A stretch of DNA of 64,000 nt from Bradysia coprophila (GCF_014529535.1 NW_023504022.1:926986-990985), one strand, 5' to 3'; positions 24,005-35,416 are shown, numbered from the stretch's first letter. Notes: generated by a model not told the origin, from the letters alone. A program made the numbers and translations.

Positions 24005-24153
24005 TTGAATAAAAACTTTGCTGGACAACTAGCGCCACTGTTGTTCATTAAATTAAGTATTTTTGTCCCACAATTCAACCCAAAACTAGTCCCAAAACAG
24101 AAAACATGTTAGTTTTCACTTTTCAACGGCTGTATATTTACCTTGGATGAAGC

Positions 24154-25841
24154 GGGTAACAGTGGCAGAGTTGTTTTGTCGTTGCGTCATTTTGCGACAA
24201 AGTGGTTCAACGAAAAAGGATAGTTGAGAAAATTCTAAATTAGATTTTTTGTTTTGATGTGGTTGATTGTGATGGTTTTTCGTTTTCCTTTGTACAAAAG
24301 TATGAAAATTTGTGATTTTATTATCAATAATAAGCTTTCAACATACTATGTAGTAAAATTTGTGTATAGTGTTCTCCAAAAAATTAAAATCCGTGTTCAA
24401 TGTTCTCATAAACATAAATAAAAATCCAAGGCAAATGTTCTCCAAAAATTTCCAGTGATTGATTGAAATTAGATTTTCTCAGTTCAGGTTTGTGCTGTTG
24501 CAAGCATTAGTTGTGAACATTAGGGGTGTGCGATGGTTCGGGGATCGGGATGGAAGGGGTCCACAAAAAATTCTTACCATCCCTAGATGTCAAAAAGTGA
24601 TTTTAAAAATTTTTTAAAAATCATTACCAACTTGCGCAAATTCATTGAAGCTAAATTTGCGCGTACTTGTAAATTCTCATATTTCGACCTCTACCACAAA
24701 TTGACTGCAATATATTTTTTATCAAAATTAGTGTTTTTCTACTAATTAGAGTCCAATTAAACAGAAAAGGTTCAAATTGGAAAATTTTTGCCGATACATT
24801 ATGTTTGGTGTGTCGTCAAAGTTCGCCGACTATGAGAAATTGAGTAATTTTAAACTTGAAAATTCTATAATCGACATAAAAAATTATTCGATTATTGCTC
24901 AAATGGGCTTAAATTCTTGGGAATGTTGTAGGTTATCAAAAAAAGAAAAGTTTTTGAAAATCGAACGCATTTGATTGTGGACAAGTTTAAAGTTTTTTCC
25001 GATAATAATGGTCATTGTCTGTTATGCCGAATTGAACAGATCATTGTTCTTATTGTCTATGGACATGTGCTTCGAGTCAACAATGTATTAAAAGCAAAAA
25101 TCTCGAAGTCAAAGTGTACGATTGTAGTACAAATTGTTCGAAAGAACTTTTTGCCGTTTGGCTCAATGTTGGGACTCTCATGAGCCCAATTTTAATGTTC
25201 CTAGGAACTTTTTGCCTGAAGGCTTCGGTTTCATATATGAAGCTTCTGTTTGGTTTTAATTGTCTGTTACCAATTCTTTGCAGTAAACAGTTACTTGGAG
25301 AATATAATGCTGACGCTTATTGCATGTATTAATTCGCTGGAAATCGTTAACATGATCGAAGTGTAGCATCATCTGATTTATTTTGTTATGATGAGTGTGA
25401 ATAAATTTAATTATTTACGTAGTTTTGCAGCACACAATAGAACACAATTTATTGCTTAAAGTGATCGAAAGTGCAATGCATGAATTGTTGTTGTCACACT
25501 TCCATGAATGAATGGATGGAAGAATATGTCGACGAAAACAGAAAGTCCCTCAGGCACAGCCTGAGCAAATAGATCTTTGCAACCTGAGGTCATCCCGAGC
25601 TACACCGGTAGTTAGGGAGTGTCCCATACAACAGCAAATGTCTAACTCAACCCAATAGTGAGCACAATGGGCCCAACGGTGGCCTCCGTGCGCGTTCATC
25701 TACTTGTAGATGAGCAACTATTTCTAATAATAAATAAAATAGCTCAGCCACGCAAAGGCAATTCAAAATGATGAGTTTTTAATGGACCAATTGTGCATGG
25801 AAAAGGTGTTTGTTGTTTCTCTTGAGTATTTTGTTTTTCGT
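24154..25841. other. No gene recognised; possible LINE 3' end near 25500-25740
   Basis: AT-rich. The segment 25550-25740 is less AT-rich, contains the hairpin CATCTACTTGTAGATG and ends in AATAATAAATAAA, as the 3' ends of some non-LTR elements do, but no coding part is attached. Two short open frames at 24777-25332 match nothing known to me. Confidence 0.35.
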
Positions 25842-26100
25842 TAAAAAAACGGAAGGAGAAATCTGCAAGACGCAGTATGTCGGAATATTTACGGCTATTT
25901 TAAAAGTTTTTTTTTGGTGGATTTCACTAAAGCTGAGTTTTACGACGACTTGGACCAAAATGACAAGGCAAATGTCGACAATGTAATCGAAGCCGTCAAT
26001 GCATCTGTGTCGGTTGCCGGCGTTATGGAAATCATTAAAGATCGGTGTACGTTTGCAACGTTTTTTTTTTTTAATTTTATGTCTCTTTTGTAATGGGGGG
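25842..26100 (+). pseudogene. ORF fragment resembling the N-terminal HTH of a DDE transposase
   Basis: About 85 open codons without an ATG. The residues DAVCRNIYGYFKSFF, then VNASVSVAGVMEIIKDR, follow the pattern (hydrophobic helix with a YNYF-like core, then a helix-turn-helix ending in VS..GV..I.K.R) seen at the start of some Tc1/mariner-like insect transposases. It is cut off by a T9 run at 26061 and no catalytic part follows. Weak assignment. Confidence 0.3.
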
Positions 26101-26683
26101 ATTCTTTGGAAAACGACCGATCGAAATCGTATTTTCCAGAGTGTGTTTAGCATACGCAAAAAAGGTCTCGAACCCTAGACTCAAAACAGGTCTCAGAAAA
26201 CTTTTATCGTGCATGTGTGGCTGGTGGGGTACGTTGAAAACCCTCAAAATCGATTTCTAATCCTCGGGGTATTTCCGCAAAAAAGTGTTTAGGAGTCAAT
26301 TTGCCAAAACTTCGAACGAGTTGCAACAAGCCCTAGCTGGTTTTTGAATGGCACCATGTCATCGACTCAGGGGACCTTGCTGAGTGTTATGCAATACAAA
26401 TTTTGTCGTCAAATTCCTTACTTTCGGTGCTAGAACTAATATAATCTCAGCTAAAATTGCGAAAAATATTCTTTTTCAACAGATTTTTATTGAATATGTT
26501 AGAGTAGGGTCTTAGGAAGTAAAAACTATCGACCCTACAGAAAAAAAGCGAAACATTCAATGTACTCCTGCTCGAAAATTTTCAGTCTTCGATTTTACGC
26601 TACCATAATATCCAACTTTGGGAAGGTTCTAAGTCGATTTTTGTAATCTATAGGGCAATAGAATATTTTGTGAGGGGGGCACT

Positions 26684-26905
26684 TCTATGTAGTACATTGA
26701 TACACTTTCCTTGTCATACATTGAACACACAGCCTCATTTGTGCTTTTATATTCCGTTGCTAAAGCGTAACGTGAAAAAACCCTAGATGAATTTCCTTCA
26801 TTTGTGACTATGTAATACACTCATACACTTCCCTCAAATCGTCCTACATTGATACACAGCCTCATGCGTACTGTAAGAGTCCGTTGCTAAAGCGTAACGC
26901 TGCTA
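26684..26905. repeat. Tandem duplication, ~125-bp spacing
   Basis: Two copies (26684-26775, 26810-26905) each contain TACATTGA, CACAGCCTCAT and CCGTTGCTAAAGCGTAACG. The last motif occurs again inverted at 28647-28666. Confidence 0.7.
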
Positions 26906-27209
26906 AACTACCAAATGCTAAGTACTGTTTCATATTCTCAAATCTTCGTACTTCTCACGACATCTGTAGAAATCGGAATGCATCTTAACGCATCACTTAA
27001 CATCTCCGCAAATCTGTAAACTTCTTTATGTATCTCCAAAGATTTTTAAGTGAGATGATTGAAGGTTTGCATAAGTATTTGCAGATCAAAATTGAATACA
27101 TTGAGCCATTTTTTTTTTCTACAACATAAATTTCAATTAGTTTATTTACTCAAGCAATTAATATATTGACGAGTCATCAACTATGTCCGAAAACTAGAAA
27201 CTCACTGAA

Positions 27210-27359
27210 ATGAATATTGAAGAAATTTATTCTTTTGGACTGAGTTCTGACGAAGAATACTTTCTTGGATTTGAGCAAACGTCAGAAAGAAGTATAATTT
27301 ATAAAACTGAAGTGTACAATGATCTTACTTCTGATAATGAAGATTTCTTGGGTTTTTGA
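27210..27359 (+). CDS. Possible small acidic protein (49 aa), unknown
   Basis: ATG to TGA, 49 codons. It shows an internal near-repeat: SSDEEYFLGFE early and SDNEDFLGF at the C-terminus, strongly acidic with aromatic residues. No family recognised. Acidic S-D-E-[EF]-L-G-F-like stretches occur at the N-termini of some transposases, so it may be a remnant rather than a gene. Confidence 0.3.
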   Translation: MNIEEIYSFGLSSDEEYFLGFEQTSERSIIYKTEVYNDLTSDNEDFLGF

Positions 27360-27989
27360 TAGTGGAAAATTCGTTTTTTTTTTGTTTATCAACATTTAAA
27401 TACGCGATGGATGCAGGAGCACGACCGGCACTGACAGCACCGCAGTGACTACTCATACTGGGCTAAACTCGCAAATATTCTTCTCATAAAAGGTCAGAAA
27501 TCTAGCAATTTTACCAACTCTTTTAGAAAAAATCTTGTCACACCCTTGGACAGCGACGGCCAACGGCTTCCGTAGTATCGTTGGACTCCTGGTGGACTAC
27601 TCTCTACTATCCATTGCCAAACTTTTTTGGACGCTGCTGTCCAAGAGATTCCGAAACCGAAAACCATATACTGTATTTCGATGTCTAGCGCTTCCACACA
27701 CGGACCTTTCGACCGTTTTTGGGTATGTATCGCAGCGTCTTTCTAAGCACTACAAACCTGCACACTTCCAAATAAATCGTTTGTTTATTGGCCAGATAAT
27801 TCAACTTTTTGTTCACAAATAAATTTTTTTCAACATACGAAACAACTCACTTTTACAACTCTACTGCCAAAAATAAAAAGACAACAAGAAAAAAGTTGTT
27901 CCACAAAATTGTCAGACTAACGATTCTATAGAGCCATCAATCATTCGGATCGGATGTGGCTTGAATCTGAGTTGTTCGATACCTTGGCA
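27360..27989. other. No gene recognised
   Basis: Contains a 95-codon open frame on + (27535-27822) and an overlapping one on -, neither with a recognisable family or splice context. Confidence 0.4.
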
Positions 27990-28270
27990 AATTCATTCTT
28001 AAGTACTAACCAGTCTCACAACATCTAAAAAATCCGAAATGAGACCACTCATCCATTCTCACAACGTCTAACAAATCCAAAATGAGACCACTCATCCAGT
28101 CTCGAACACCCTCCATAAATCTTTGAAATGAGACTTCTCATTACTTTCGGATGAATTCCGATGAATGTTTGGATGAATTATCGGTCTCAAAGGTTCGAAA
28201 TAACTAGACTCATCCAGTCTCATCTCCATCTCCATATAAAAATTTCAGTCTCAAAAAGGTCTCACCGACA
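27990..28270. repeat. Imperfect ~52-bp tandem repeat with ATGAGAC motifs
   Basis: CTCACAAC(A/G)TCTAA(A/C)AAATCC, AAATGAGACCACTCATCC recurs two to three times, followed by further GAGACT/AGTCTC pairs able to form short hairpins. Confidence 0.55.
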
Positions 28271-28511
28271 CCTTTTTTTTACCCGGGCCAACATTCTTTC
28301 CCATCAATTTTGACCGCTTGACATTCGCCAAGTCACCGTTGATATGCATTAAATATGCATGTGAGCGTATACAGTAATGTCATGTGGTCTGTGACGTCAC
28401 ATATGAACAATTTTTCCTGATATATTTTCGTCGCTCGCAGCGACTACCCAATTTCTAGAAGCTTGGGTTGACTTATGGATGTTTTACAACGAATTTCTTG
28501 TATAGAGAAAT

Positions 28512-28604
28512 ATTCCTACATTGCCAGCACCGGGGATTGAACCCGGGTCTTCTCAATGGCATGCCAGTGCGTTCACCCCATCCACAGTAATCAGTTAAGC
28601 TCAA
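28512..28604 (-). mobile_element. tRNA-derived SINE, copy 1
   Basis: On the reverse strand it has a B box GGTTCAATCCC in a CCCGGGTTCAATCCCCGG context. Relative to the copy at 35417-35520 it lacks about a dozen bases, including the A box. Both share the same 5' and 3' limits. Confidence 0.65.
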
Positions 28605-28780
28605 TCAATAAAATACTCAAAGGACAGAGCATACGGCATTTTTTACGTTGCGCTTTAGCAACGGACTATACAAACTCTCGTATGATCAAACACTTGAACA
28701 GAGCAAATGTTGCTCTTCCCGTACCACCACTAATCGACACGTGTAGTGAATCGTGATGGAGTTATCCATCGAAAAATACA

Positions 28781-28830
28781 CTGTTTCGGCCTCAGAGCAC
28801 GGTGGTGGCCATCTTCAGCTGCTCCACCGG
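28781..28830 (-). repeat. Penelope-like element terminal motif
   Basis: Reverse strand reads CTGAAGATGGCC, then a short loop, then GAGGCCGAAACAG. This block is a hallmark of Penelope-like element leader/terminal repeats. Related blocks lie at 31398-31466 (-) and 40083-40150 (+). A lysine/arginine-rich open frame beside it (28873-29208) is low-complexity leader sequence, not a gene. Confidence 0.45.
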
Positions 28831-29398
28831 CTCTTTCACAATACAGCAATCGAATGAAACAGTTCGAATAAATTGGTTAGTTCCTTCGAGACAGAAAGAT
28901 TGGGATACCGAAATATCGAAATGGCATACATTAGAAAAACATTGAAGCCCTTGGCCTTTTTTAAGGCGAACATGAAAAAACCAGACGTAACACAGAACAC
29001 AATCATAGTGAAAAAGCTCATGAAACTAGTAAAACTGCGATTACCTTATCGTTCTTCTCCATACCGAACCAAACGTAAGTCAAACTTCCAAAGACAAAAG
29101 GCCAAACTCAACAAATTATTATCTCTAAAACGGAATCCAAAGCTCGAGCCAAAAACGGTCTTTTCCAATAATCAAAACAATTTAATTCAAAACCCAAAGC
29201 TCACTTAGAGACTCACACACAATCAAAGACAAACGATTAAAAATTGAAAACTGAAAATTCAAAAGTTTTTTTATAAGACGACCGAAAACCGAAAACTTAA
29301 AAAAACTAAAATAGTGAAACAGTGAAAAGAAGGAAAAAAGTAAAAAGAAGAAAAATGCGACCGGAAACGGCCACCACGAGAATCGTATAACCGGGCAC

Positions 29399-30211
29399 TC
29401 AGACGCTTTCATTAATATTTTCCAAAAACTGGGACAACCGCACCGTTCCTACTTCATCGACTATCTCATACGTTGAGACCTTCCTCTTCTTTGGTTCGCT
29501 TCCATCGGATGAATCTGTATGGTTATCGTCAGACTGATCCGAATGGCTTTCGTCTGATTGATCCTTCATCAACGACGCGTTGGCAGATCCGGAATAGCCG
29601 GAGCCGTTGCTTTTACTTCCAGTAGAAATTGATGAATTCATGATAAGACTGTCATCCTGTGAATTCGCAAACTCTTCTTTCAACGTCGACAGGCGAAGAT
29701 TTTCTTAGAATGGAACACATAACTTATCGTTGATCGTTGTCGTGTTCATGACAATTTCTGTTAGCATTTCTTCGAATTTCTGGTCAGATTTGTAGAGCTC
29801 ATCGTATCGACCGTTAGCTTCGTTGGAGAAATATGTTTTGAACGTTTTTGCACATCCTTCGACGTAGTCCAACCATCGTACGTATGCCAATCCTTTCATC
29901 GTTCGTTGGACTTGTTGCTTTTGGTTGTCGATAGTCTTCCGTAAATTATTAAGTTCGGTGGTCAACTGAACGATTTCCAATTTTACTAATCCGGATTTTT
30001 TCTTTTTCATATCCTCCATTAGCTGTCGGACATTACAATTCGGGATTGCTGCAAGTATCAGAAATTTGTTGTCCAATTCCTTGAAATCTCCAAAATACTT
30101 TCGGACAGTCATGCCTCTTTCGAGGAGGCCTTTGCGACAGAGCTTCTGATTGTAGCTTTTCAGGTAAACCAGTAATTTAACCGTAGCTTCACTGTAATCG
30201 TTCGTGCCAAC
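29399..30211 (-). pseudogene. 3' exon of an unknown nuclear-type protein, in-frame stop
   Basis: On the reverse strand a polypyrimidine tract and CTAG acceptor precede an open frame starting VGTNDYSEATVKLLVYLK at 30211. It runs 168 codons to a TAA at 29705-29707, then in the same frame another 101 codons to TGA at 29399. The first part is helical and lysine-rich with a probable coiled coil (LTTELNNLRKTIDNQKQQV). The second is Ser/Asp/His-rich (QSDESHSDQSDDNHTDSSDG) and ends with the nuclear-localisation motif PKKRKV. No family recognised. Upstream exons were not found; Penelope debris at 30517-31466 fills the upstream intron region. A recent nonsense mutation is the simplest reading; translational readthrough is the alternative. 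Confidence 0.5.
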
Positions 30212-30516
30212 CTAGAACAGAAAGAAAAAAACTGTTGGAAAACGAACGTCTCCCGAATTCCTAACATATAACCCAGGCCTTCAGCCGTAACCTTGTCTGG
30301 TACCCGTCACGGAGCGATGACGAACCTCCTTCCGGATAAGCGCGTGCATCGAAGAAAAAGAAAAAGAAAAACAAAGGGAAGAAAGAGAAAAAGAAAAAAA
30401 GAGAGAAAAAAGAAAAGAAAACGTCTCCGGAATCACTCATATGAACAGAAGGGGGCCGGAAACTCAACTTAAATACAGCATTCAGGATCGCTTTATTGAA
30501 ACGGAAAACAACATAC

Positions 30517-31219
30517 TCATCTGAGTCTCTTGACATCTTTCAACACAAACGCAACTTGCTGCGCCTTTTTACCACTATCAAAGGCCTTAACAACACCGAT
30601 TTCTTCACTGAAAAAATGACCAGGAACTCAAGCAAATGACGGCGCAGTGGTGAATTTGCATCATCCATTGACAACTTCAAAGCTCGTTGAATATCTGTAT
30701 TTTTTGTCAGCATTGGTGCGGAAAAAGGACATCTGCTACACCGTACATTGAACAGGGCATCCTTGACATGCAAGTTGACTCGTTTGTCCTTTATGCGTGA
30801 AAAAATCAAGGACCGATTGCTCGCTGTAGGTTTGGCAGCTAATACAAACGGTAGACCATTCTCTCGTACTACAGATTTCATGTTTTCGAAAATTTCATAC
30901 GAATATGGACATGAAACATAACTAGCATTAGTCGACTTCCTCATTCTTTCCGCCGGATTGACTTGAACTTTGTTTATCACGTTTTGTTCACTTCCAGTTC
31001 TTGACAGCGCATCGTATTCAGCCTTCGAAATAACGTTAGAAACAAAGCCTCGCGGGTAACTACTGTTCCTGAGGACGCCTTGAAGGACTAACTTTACTTC
31101 TTCAAAATATTCTGGAGAAGTCAGCGCGAATACCTTCTTCACCAGAGAGCAAACTACTTTATATTTCATATGCCATGGATGGTAAGAATGGTAATTTAGG
31201 ATTGAACCAACGCACTGCG
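30517..31219 (-). pseudogene. Penelope-like element ORF, RT C-terminus and degenerate GIY-YIG region
   Basis: Reverse-strand frame begins abruptly with NYHSYHPWHMKYKVV, the end of a Penelope-like reverse transcriptase. It goes on through the HTH-like segment (VKKVFALTSPEYFEEVKLVL, SYPRGFVSNVI), the linker YVSCPYSYEIFENMKSVVRE, and a region where the GIY-YIG endonuclease should be (ALFNVRCSRCPF). A frameshift near 30615 moves the C-terminus (SEEIGVVKAFDSGKKAQQ...) into another frame that ends at 30517-30519. The 5' part of the RT is missing and joined directly to the repeat at 31220. The endonuclease lacks recognisable GIY and YIG motifs. A dead copy. Confidence 0.75.
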
Positions 31220-31466
31220 TTGTAATCGACCAATGGTACAAAACTTTATTTTACCTGGAAGCCAGACTAACTCCAGGGGTGGCGTTATCTAATATGCAGA
31301 ACAATCACCAAAACAAACAAACAAACAGACAAACAGAGCACAATTACTCTTCCCTTTCCCATGGATCGCGTGAAGCGAAAGTGGAGATAAAATGCTGTTT
31401 CGACCTCCGGAACCAGTGGCGGTCAGAGGCTAGCGTGGTCTAACCATCTTCAGTCGTTTCCACTGG
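31220..31466 (-). repeat. Direct repeat (Penelope pLTR), copy 1
   Basis: 247 bp nearly identical to 33537-33783 in the same orientation, from TTGTAATCGACCAATGG to CAGTCGTTTCCACTGG. Adjacent to the truncated Penelope ORF, as expected for its pseudo-LTR. Read on the minus strand it contains CTGAAGATGG and GGTCGAAACAG. Confidence 0.78.
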
Positions 31467-31964
31467 ATTGAACTAGTAATTTGAAAATTTACAATAAAAG
31501 TTCTGCCACCTTTCGATGGAAATTCCGAAACTTAGTGAGAAGCTACTACGAAAATGTACCCACAAAACGTAGCTCAACAAAGAGAAAATTCATTTCAATC
31601 AAAAAACAAACACGGAACAAAAACCTACGTAAAAACAAACTAAAAATCACTCACCCCACCAGCTCATACACGGATCACCTCACTCGCTTCCACACAAAAA
31701 AATCCACTCGCCTTCACACAAAAACCACTCAAATTTCACACAAAATAAAAATACAAAAAACCGCAAAAACACACAAACTAAAAACATTGACACTGACACT
31801 AACAAAACTGCACGACCACTAATCCAAAAAGGAGAAAAACCCGACAACGAAAAAACAAAGAAACAACAAAAACGAAAACAGAAAGAAAAACGGAGAACGA
31901 AAAAATGAAAAAATTCCTTTTGTCAACGTACTGATTCTGTCAGAATACTGATTCAGTTAGTGTA
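31467..31964. other. A/C-rich leader-like sequence
   Basis: Very A-rich on the + strand, giving a 113-codon Lys/Thr-rich open frame (31481-31822) that I regard as low complexity. Position and composition mirror 28860-29400, both beside a Penelope terminal motif. Confidence 0.45.
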
Positions 31965-32750
31965 GTGACCCAAACTTGGACAGAGTTTAATCAGAAAAGT
32001 GTTTTACCCATCTATCACATGGAACAGGGTATGTGATGTTGCCCATCCTTCACTTAGAATAAAGCGTGTAGTAGTGTTACCAGTTCTTTTTTAAGACACA
32101 AGGTATGTTATGTTACCCATCCTTCACTTAGAACAAGGTATGTAGTGCTGTCATTCCTAAATTAGGAACAAACGAATGTTGTGTTACCCGCCTTTTTTAA
32201 GACTAAGGTATGTTATGTTACCCATCCTTCACTTAGAACAAGGTATGTAGTGCTACCTATGCTCGACTTCGAACAAGGTACGTTATTAGTGTAGCGACGT
32301 GTAAAGTAAATTGACAAAAGGAACTCTACCGGGCCGGAAAACTCATCAGCTAACAGCAATGTAGTGATTCTTGTCGTGATGATAGTTTTTAATCATGTCT
32401 TTGTCAGTGTTGTGACCCACTTCATTGGGTAGAGTCTTCAAAAGTTTCAGTGTATTACCCATTTATCACATGGAACAGGGTATGTGGTGTTGCCCATCCT
32501 TCACTCAGAACAAAGCGTGTAGTAGTGTTACCCGTTCTTTTTTAAAACACAAGGTATGTTATGTTACCCATCCTTCACTTAGAACAAGGTATGTGGTGTA
32601 GTCATTCCTAAATTAGGAACAAACGAATGTTGCGTTACCCGCCTTTTTTAAGACTAAGGTATGTTATGTTACCCATCCTTCATTTAGAACAAGGTATGTA
32701 GTGCTGCCCATCCTTCACACAAAGCATGTGTCGAGTTATACAATTTGAAT
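31965..32750. repeat. Nested tandem repeats (~450-bp duplication of ~45-bp units)
   Basis: Short unit ACAAGGTATGTTATGTTACC-CATCCTTCACTTAGA recurs many times. On a larger scale about 31965-32290 is repeated at about 32400-32730 (both contain ATCACATGGAACAGGGTATG and CCTAAATTAGGAACAAACGA). No coding potential. Confidence 0.75.
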
Positions 32751-33536
32751 GCAACGAATGCAATGAAATGATGAGCGTTCCGCATTCCGGCAAAATCTTT
32801 CCCTTCCCTTTCCCTTAAAACCACTGAAAACTCAAAAAACACTAAATCACTGCACCTTCAAAAACTTCGCGTCGCCACATAATTTCACAAGCAAGGTCTC
32901 CTCACCAGCTGTTCCGGAGTTGCAAATTCATAAGTTGAGGTCTCATCACCAATCGTTCTGGATTTACAAAAATTCCGCGTAAATTCCATCGTAAACTGAG
33001 TTCACGAACCGACGTCAATTGAGGTATTGCCTCTTTCAGCCAACAAGAGTCGAATCGAGTTCACGAACTGACGCAATTCAAATCGAATTCACGATCCGAT
33101 GTCTTGACTTTTTCAGCCAACGAAATTCAAATATTCAGACTCTCAAACAAGTGTTGCGTGTGTACACCTAGTACACTCTCATCTTCTTAAGAAGGAAAGG
33201 TTACACAATTTGAATATTTCGTCTCTTACTTGCTACCCGTGTTATGGACTAGGAATATATTTTCTTTTGGCCATAAACACATAGGGAACAAGAACACTTA
33301 TTCGAGAGTTAGAAACTTGATTTCACCACGCGTGGTTCAGCTTCGTTCCAGACCAAAAGTTGACAGAATTTATTCTGTCCGTATTTACGTTTTCGTCGAC
33401 AGTATCTCGTTCTAAGTTTCGAATTATTGATTGAAGAATCCAGTGTAGATTTAAGTCGTTGCGTTCTTAACCAGAACGTTATTGCAAATTGGATCACAAT
33501 GGTTGCCCAATACTCATGGATTAACACATCAGAAAC

Positions 33537-33783
33537 TTGTAATCGACCAATGGTACAAAACTTTATTTTACCTGGAAGCCAGACTAACTCCAGGGGTGGC
33601 GTTATCTAATATGCAGAACAATCACCAAAACAAACAAACAAACAGACAAACAGAGCACAATTACTCTTCCCTTTCCCATGGATCGCGTGAAGCGAAAGTG
33701 GAGATAAAATGCTGTTTCGACCTCCGGAACCAGTGGCGGTCAGAGGCTAGCGTGGTCTAACCATCTTCAGTCGTTTCCACTGG
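33537..33783 (-). repeat. Direct repeat (Penelope pLTR), copy 2
   Basis: Partner of 31220-31466. Not attached to any recognisable Penelope coding sequence. The flank at 33210-33250 (TTGAATATTTCGTC, CTTACTTGCTACCCGTG) recurs at 58022-58060, so this region is itself repetitive. Confidence 0.72.
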
Positions 33784-35416
33784 TCCGTTACACGAGACAG
33801 CAGTAAATTTTCTGATAACATAACCTGTCTGTGGATGAAATTTGACAGAAGTTTGACAATTCAAATGGCCTTGGAACAGACCTATTATGGATGAACAGAA
33901 TACAGTTTTAAGTTATCCGCAAACACAAACGTTTCGAGTGAATAATCATCAGTGCTATTGAAAAATCAAGCTCTTTCGGAGTGCATTCAACAAAACAGTC
34001 TTTTATTCAACACAATAATTTTGCAGCCAAATTCACTAATTTTGGCATCGAATTTGTGAAATCATACATTCACTTAATAATGACGAGTCAAGACCAGAGA
34101 ATTACTACTTATGTCAGCAATGTTCCTTTTTCGTATGTTACTTACGTTTTTGATGGCAATAATAAATAAATTTAACAAAGTCTAGCTAGAATAGGGAACG
34201 TTTATTAGAATGGAAGTTAATTGATACGTGCGTTTCTGCACAATTTCCTCATACTGGGATCGCGTACAGCAAGATACTTCTAATCATAGACTAATATACG
34301 GGAAATTTGTTGGTTAGATTAAGTCGATACTGTACAAGTTACAAATGAACTTGGACAATTCGTTAGCCGAGAGACTTGGGTGCCTTTCGAAGTTATGTAA
34401 TTTTTCGAGTGTTACATCCAAGTATGATTATGAAGCCGCTGCAGTAGGTTGGAAGACTGGGAGGCTTCAAAAATAAAAACAGGAACTCAGATCTTTGATC
34501 CTTAGTTCCCCTCCCCCGGCTTTGCTTCTTTCATCAGGAAAATTTTCCTTCCCAATTTTCAATAGAAAGTCACTAAGGCCCTAAGTCATTAAGTCACTAA
34601 GAAATGCCAGATCCTCATCTTGTTGCAGATTTCGTGAGCTTCAGAAATACATTGCAGTATGGGTAACACATTAACTATTTACAAAACGAAGAGACGTAGG
34701 AAAAGTCACTTAATTTTTATAATCAATTGAACAGTTTTATGAAGTTTCGATCTAGTTTATTTAACACTCTAGTTGATACTAGCGATTCGTGCCTAATTCA
34801 TATCTTTACATTCGGGCGTCAACCGAATTTTTGGTTTATTTTGCACTAATGCGATACGCCGACAGATGACCGTCGGCGGCGGCGGCGGCGTGACCCATTT
34901 TTCGTCGGCGGCGGCGAGGCATCGGCGTGGAGCTTTTTTCGGCGGCGCACACGTCTACTAACTGTAATGCCTATCAAAAATTCTAAAAGCGAAAGAAAAA
35001 TTATAAAAAATTTAACGAACAGAGCTTGGCTCTTCCCTTTCCCAGGGTGTGCGTTATACAAAACAAACTAAACTAGACTCACACCATACTTCGGATCGTT
35101 CTTTCATGTATTGAGGCCAAGTCACATTTCATCCAATTTTCCAACCATTGGCACAAACTTTTTAATTCTTTTCGCACCCCAAGCACCAAATTTTGTTTTC
35201 AATTGACGTTAAATTGACTTTCAGCTGAGGCCAACCACATTACTTGATTAAAATCCTATGTAGATCAAATCGGTGCGTCCTTATGGAATCACTGAAAGAA
35301 TGTTTATTTAGAAACCATATTCTGAATGTGCCATCCTGTGTAGATCAAATCGTTGCGTTCTTATACAGGACGTTTGGAATCACTGAAAGAGTGTTTATTT
35401 AAAAAACCACATTTAA
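33784..35416. other. No gene recognised; CGG-rich tract and small tandem duplication
   Basis: A (CGG)n-like tract lies at 34858-34955. A tandem duplication around GTAGATCAAATCG and GGAATCACTGAAAGA occupies about 35253-35405. A run of AAGTCACTAAG occurs near 34570. Nothing protein-like. Confidence 0.5.

Larger units (their letters stand above)
21030..24145. mobile_element. hAT-type non-autonomous element (CAAGGTAAATATA family), 3.1 kb
   Basis: Terminal inverted repeats CAAGGTAAATATAC / GTATATTTACCTTG, flanked by a perfect 8-bp target duplication GATGAAGC (21022-21029 and 24146-24153). Inside, two ~700-bp arms (21281-21941 and 23284-24004) are nearly identical inverted copies around a ~1.3 kb unique loop. 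A small inverted repeat (GGATCCAAAGTTTCGGGTGA, about 21089 and 21265) lies in the left terminal part, and a ~65-bp extra segment in the right arm (about 23682-23746). No transposase is recognisable. A 363-bp relative is at 37863-38225. Confidence 0.85.

Noticed and set aside
29399..29683. Resemblance of STGSKSNGSGYSGS to Ser/Gly stretches of PERIOD proteins
   Set aside because: Low-complexity similarity only; no PAS domain or other PER motif nearby.
30261..30536. 91-codon reverse-strand ORF with Phe/Ser runs
   Set aside because: Encoded by an A/G-rich simple tract between Penelope remnant and the broken exon; no conserved content.
34846..35061. Arg/Ser-rich ORF on the minus strand
   Set aside because: Product of a (CGG)n tract.
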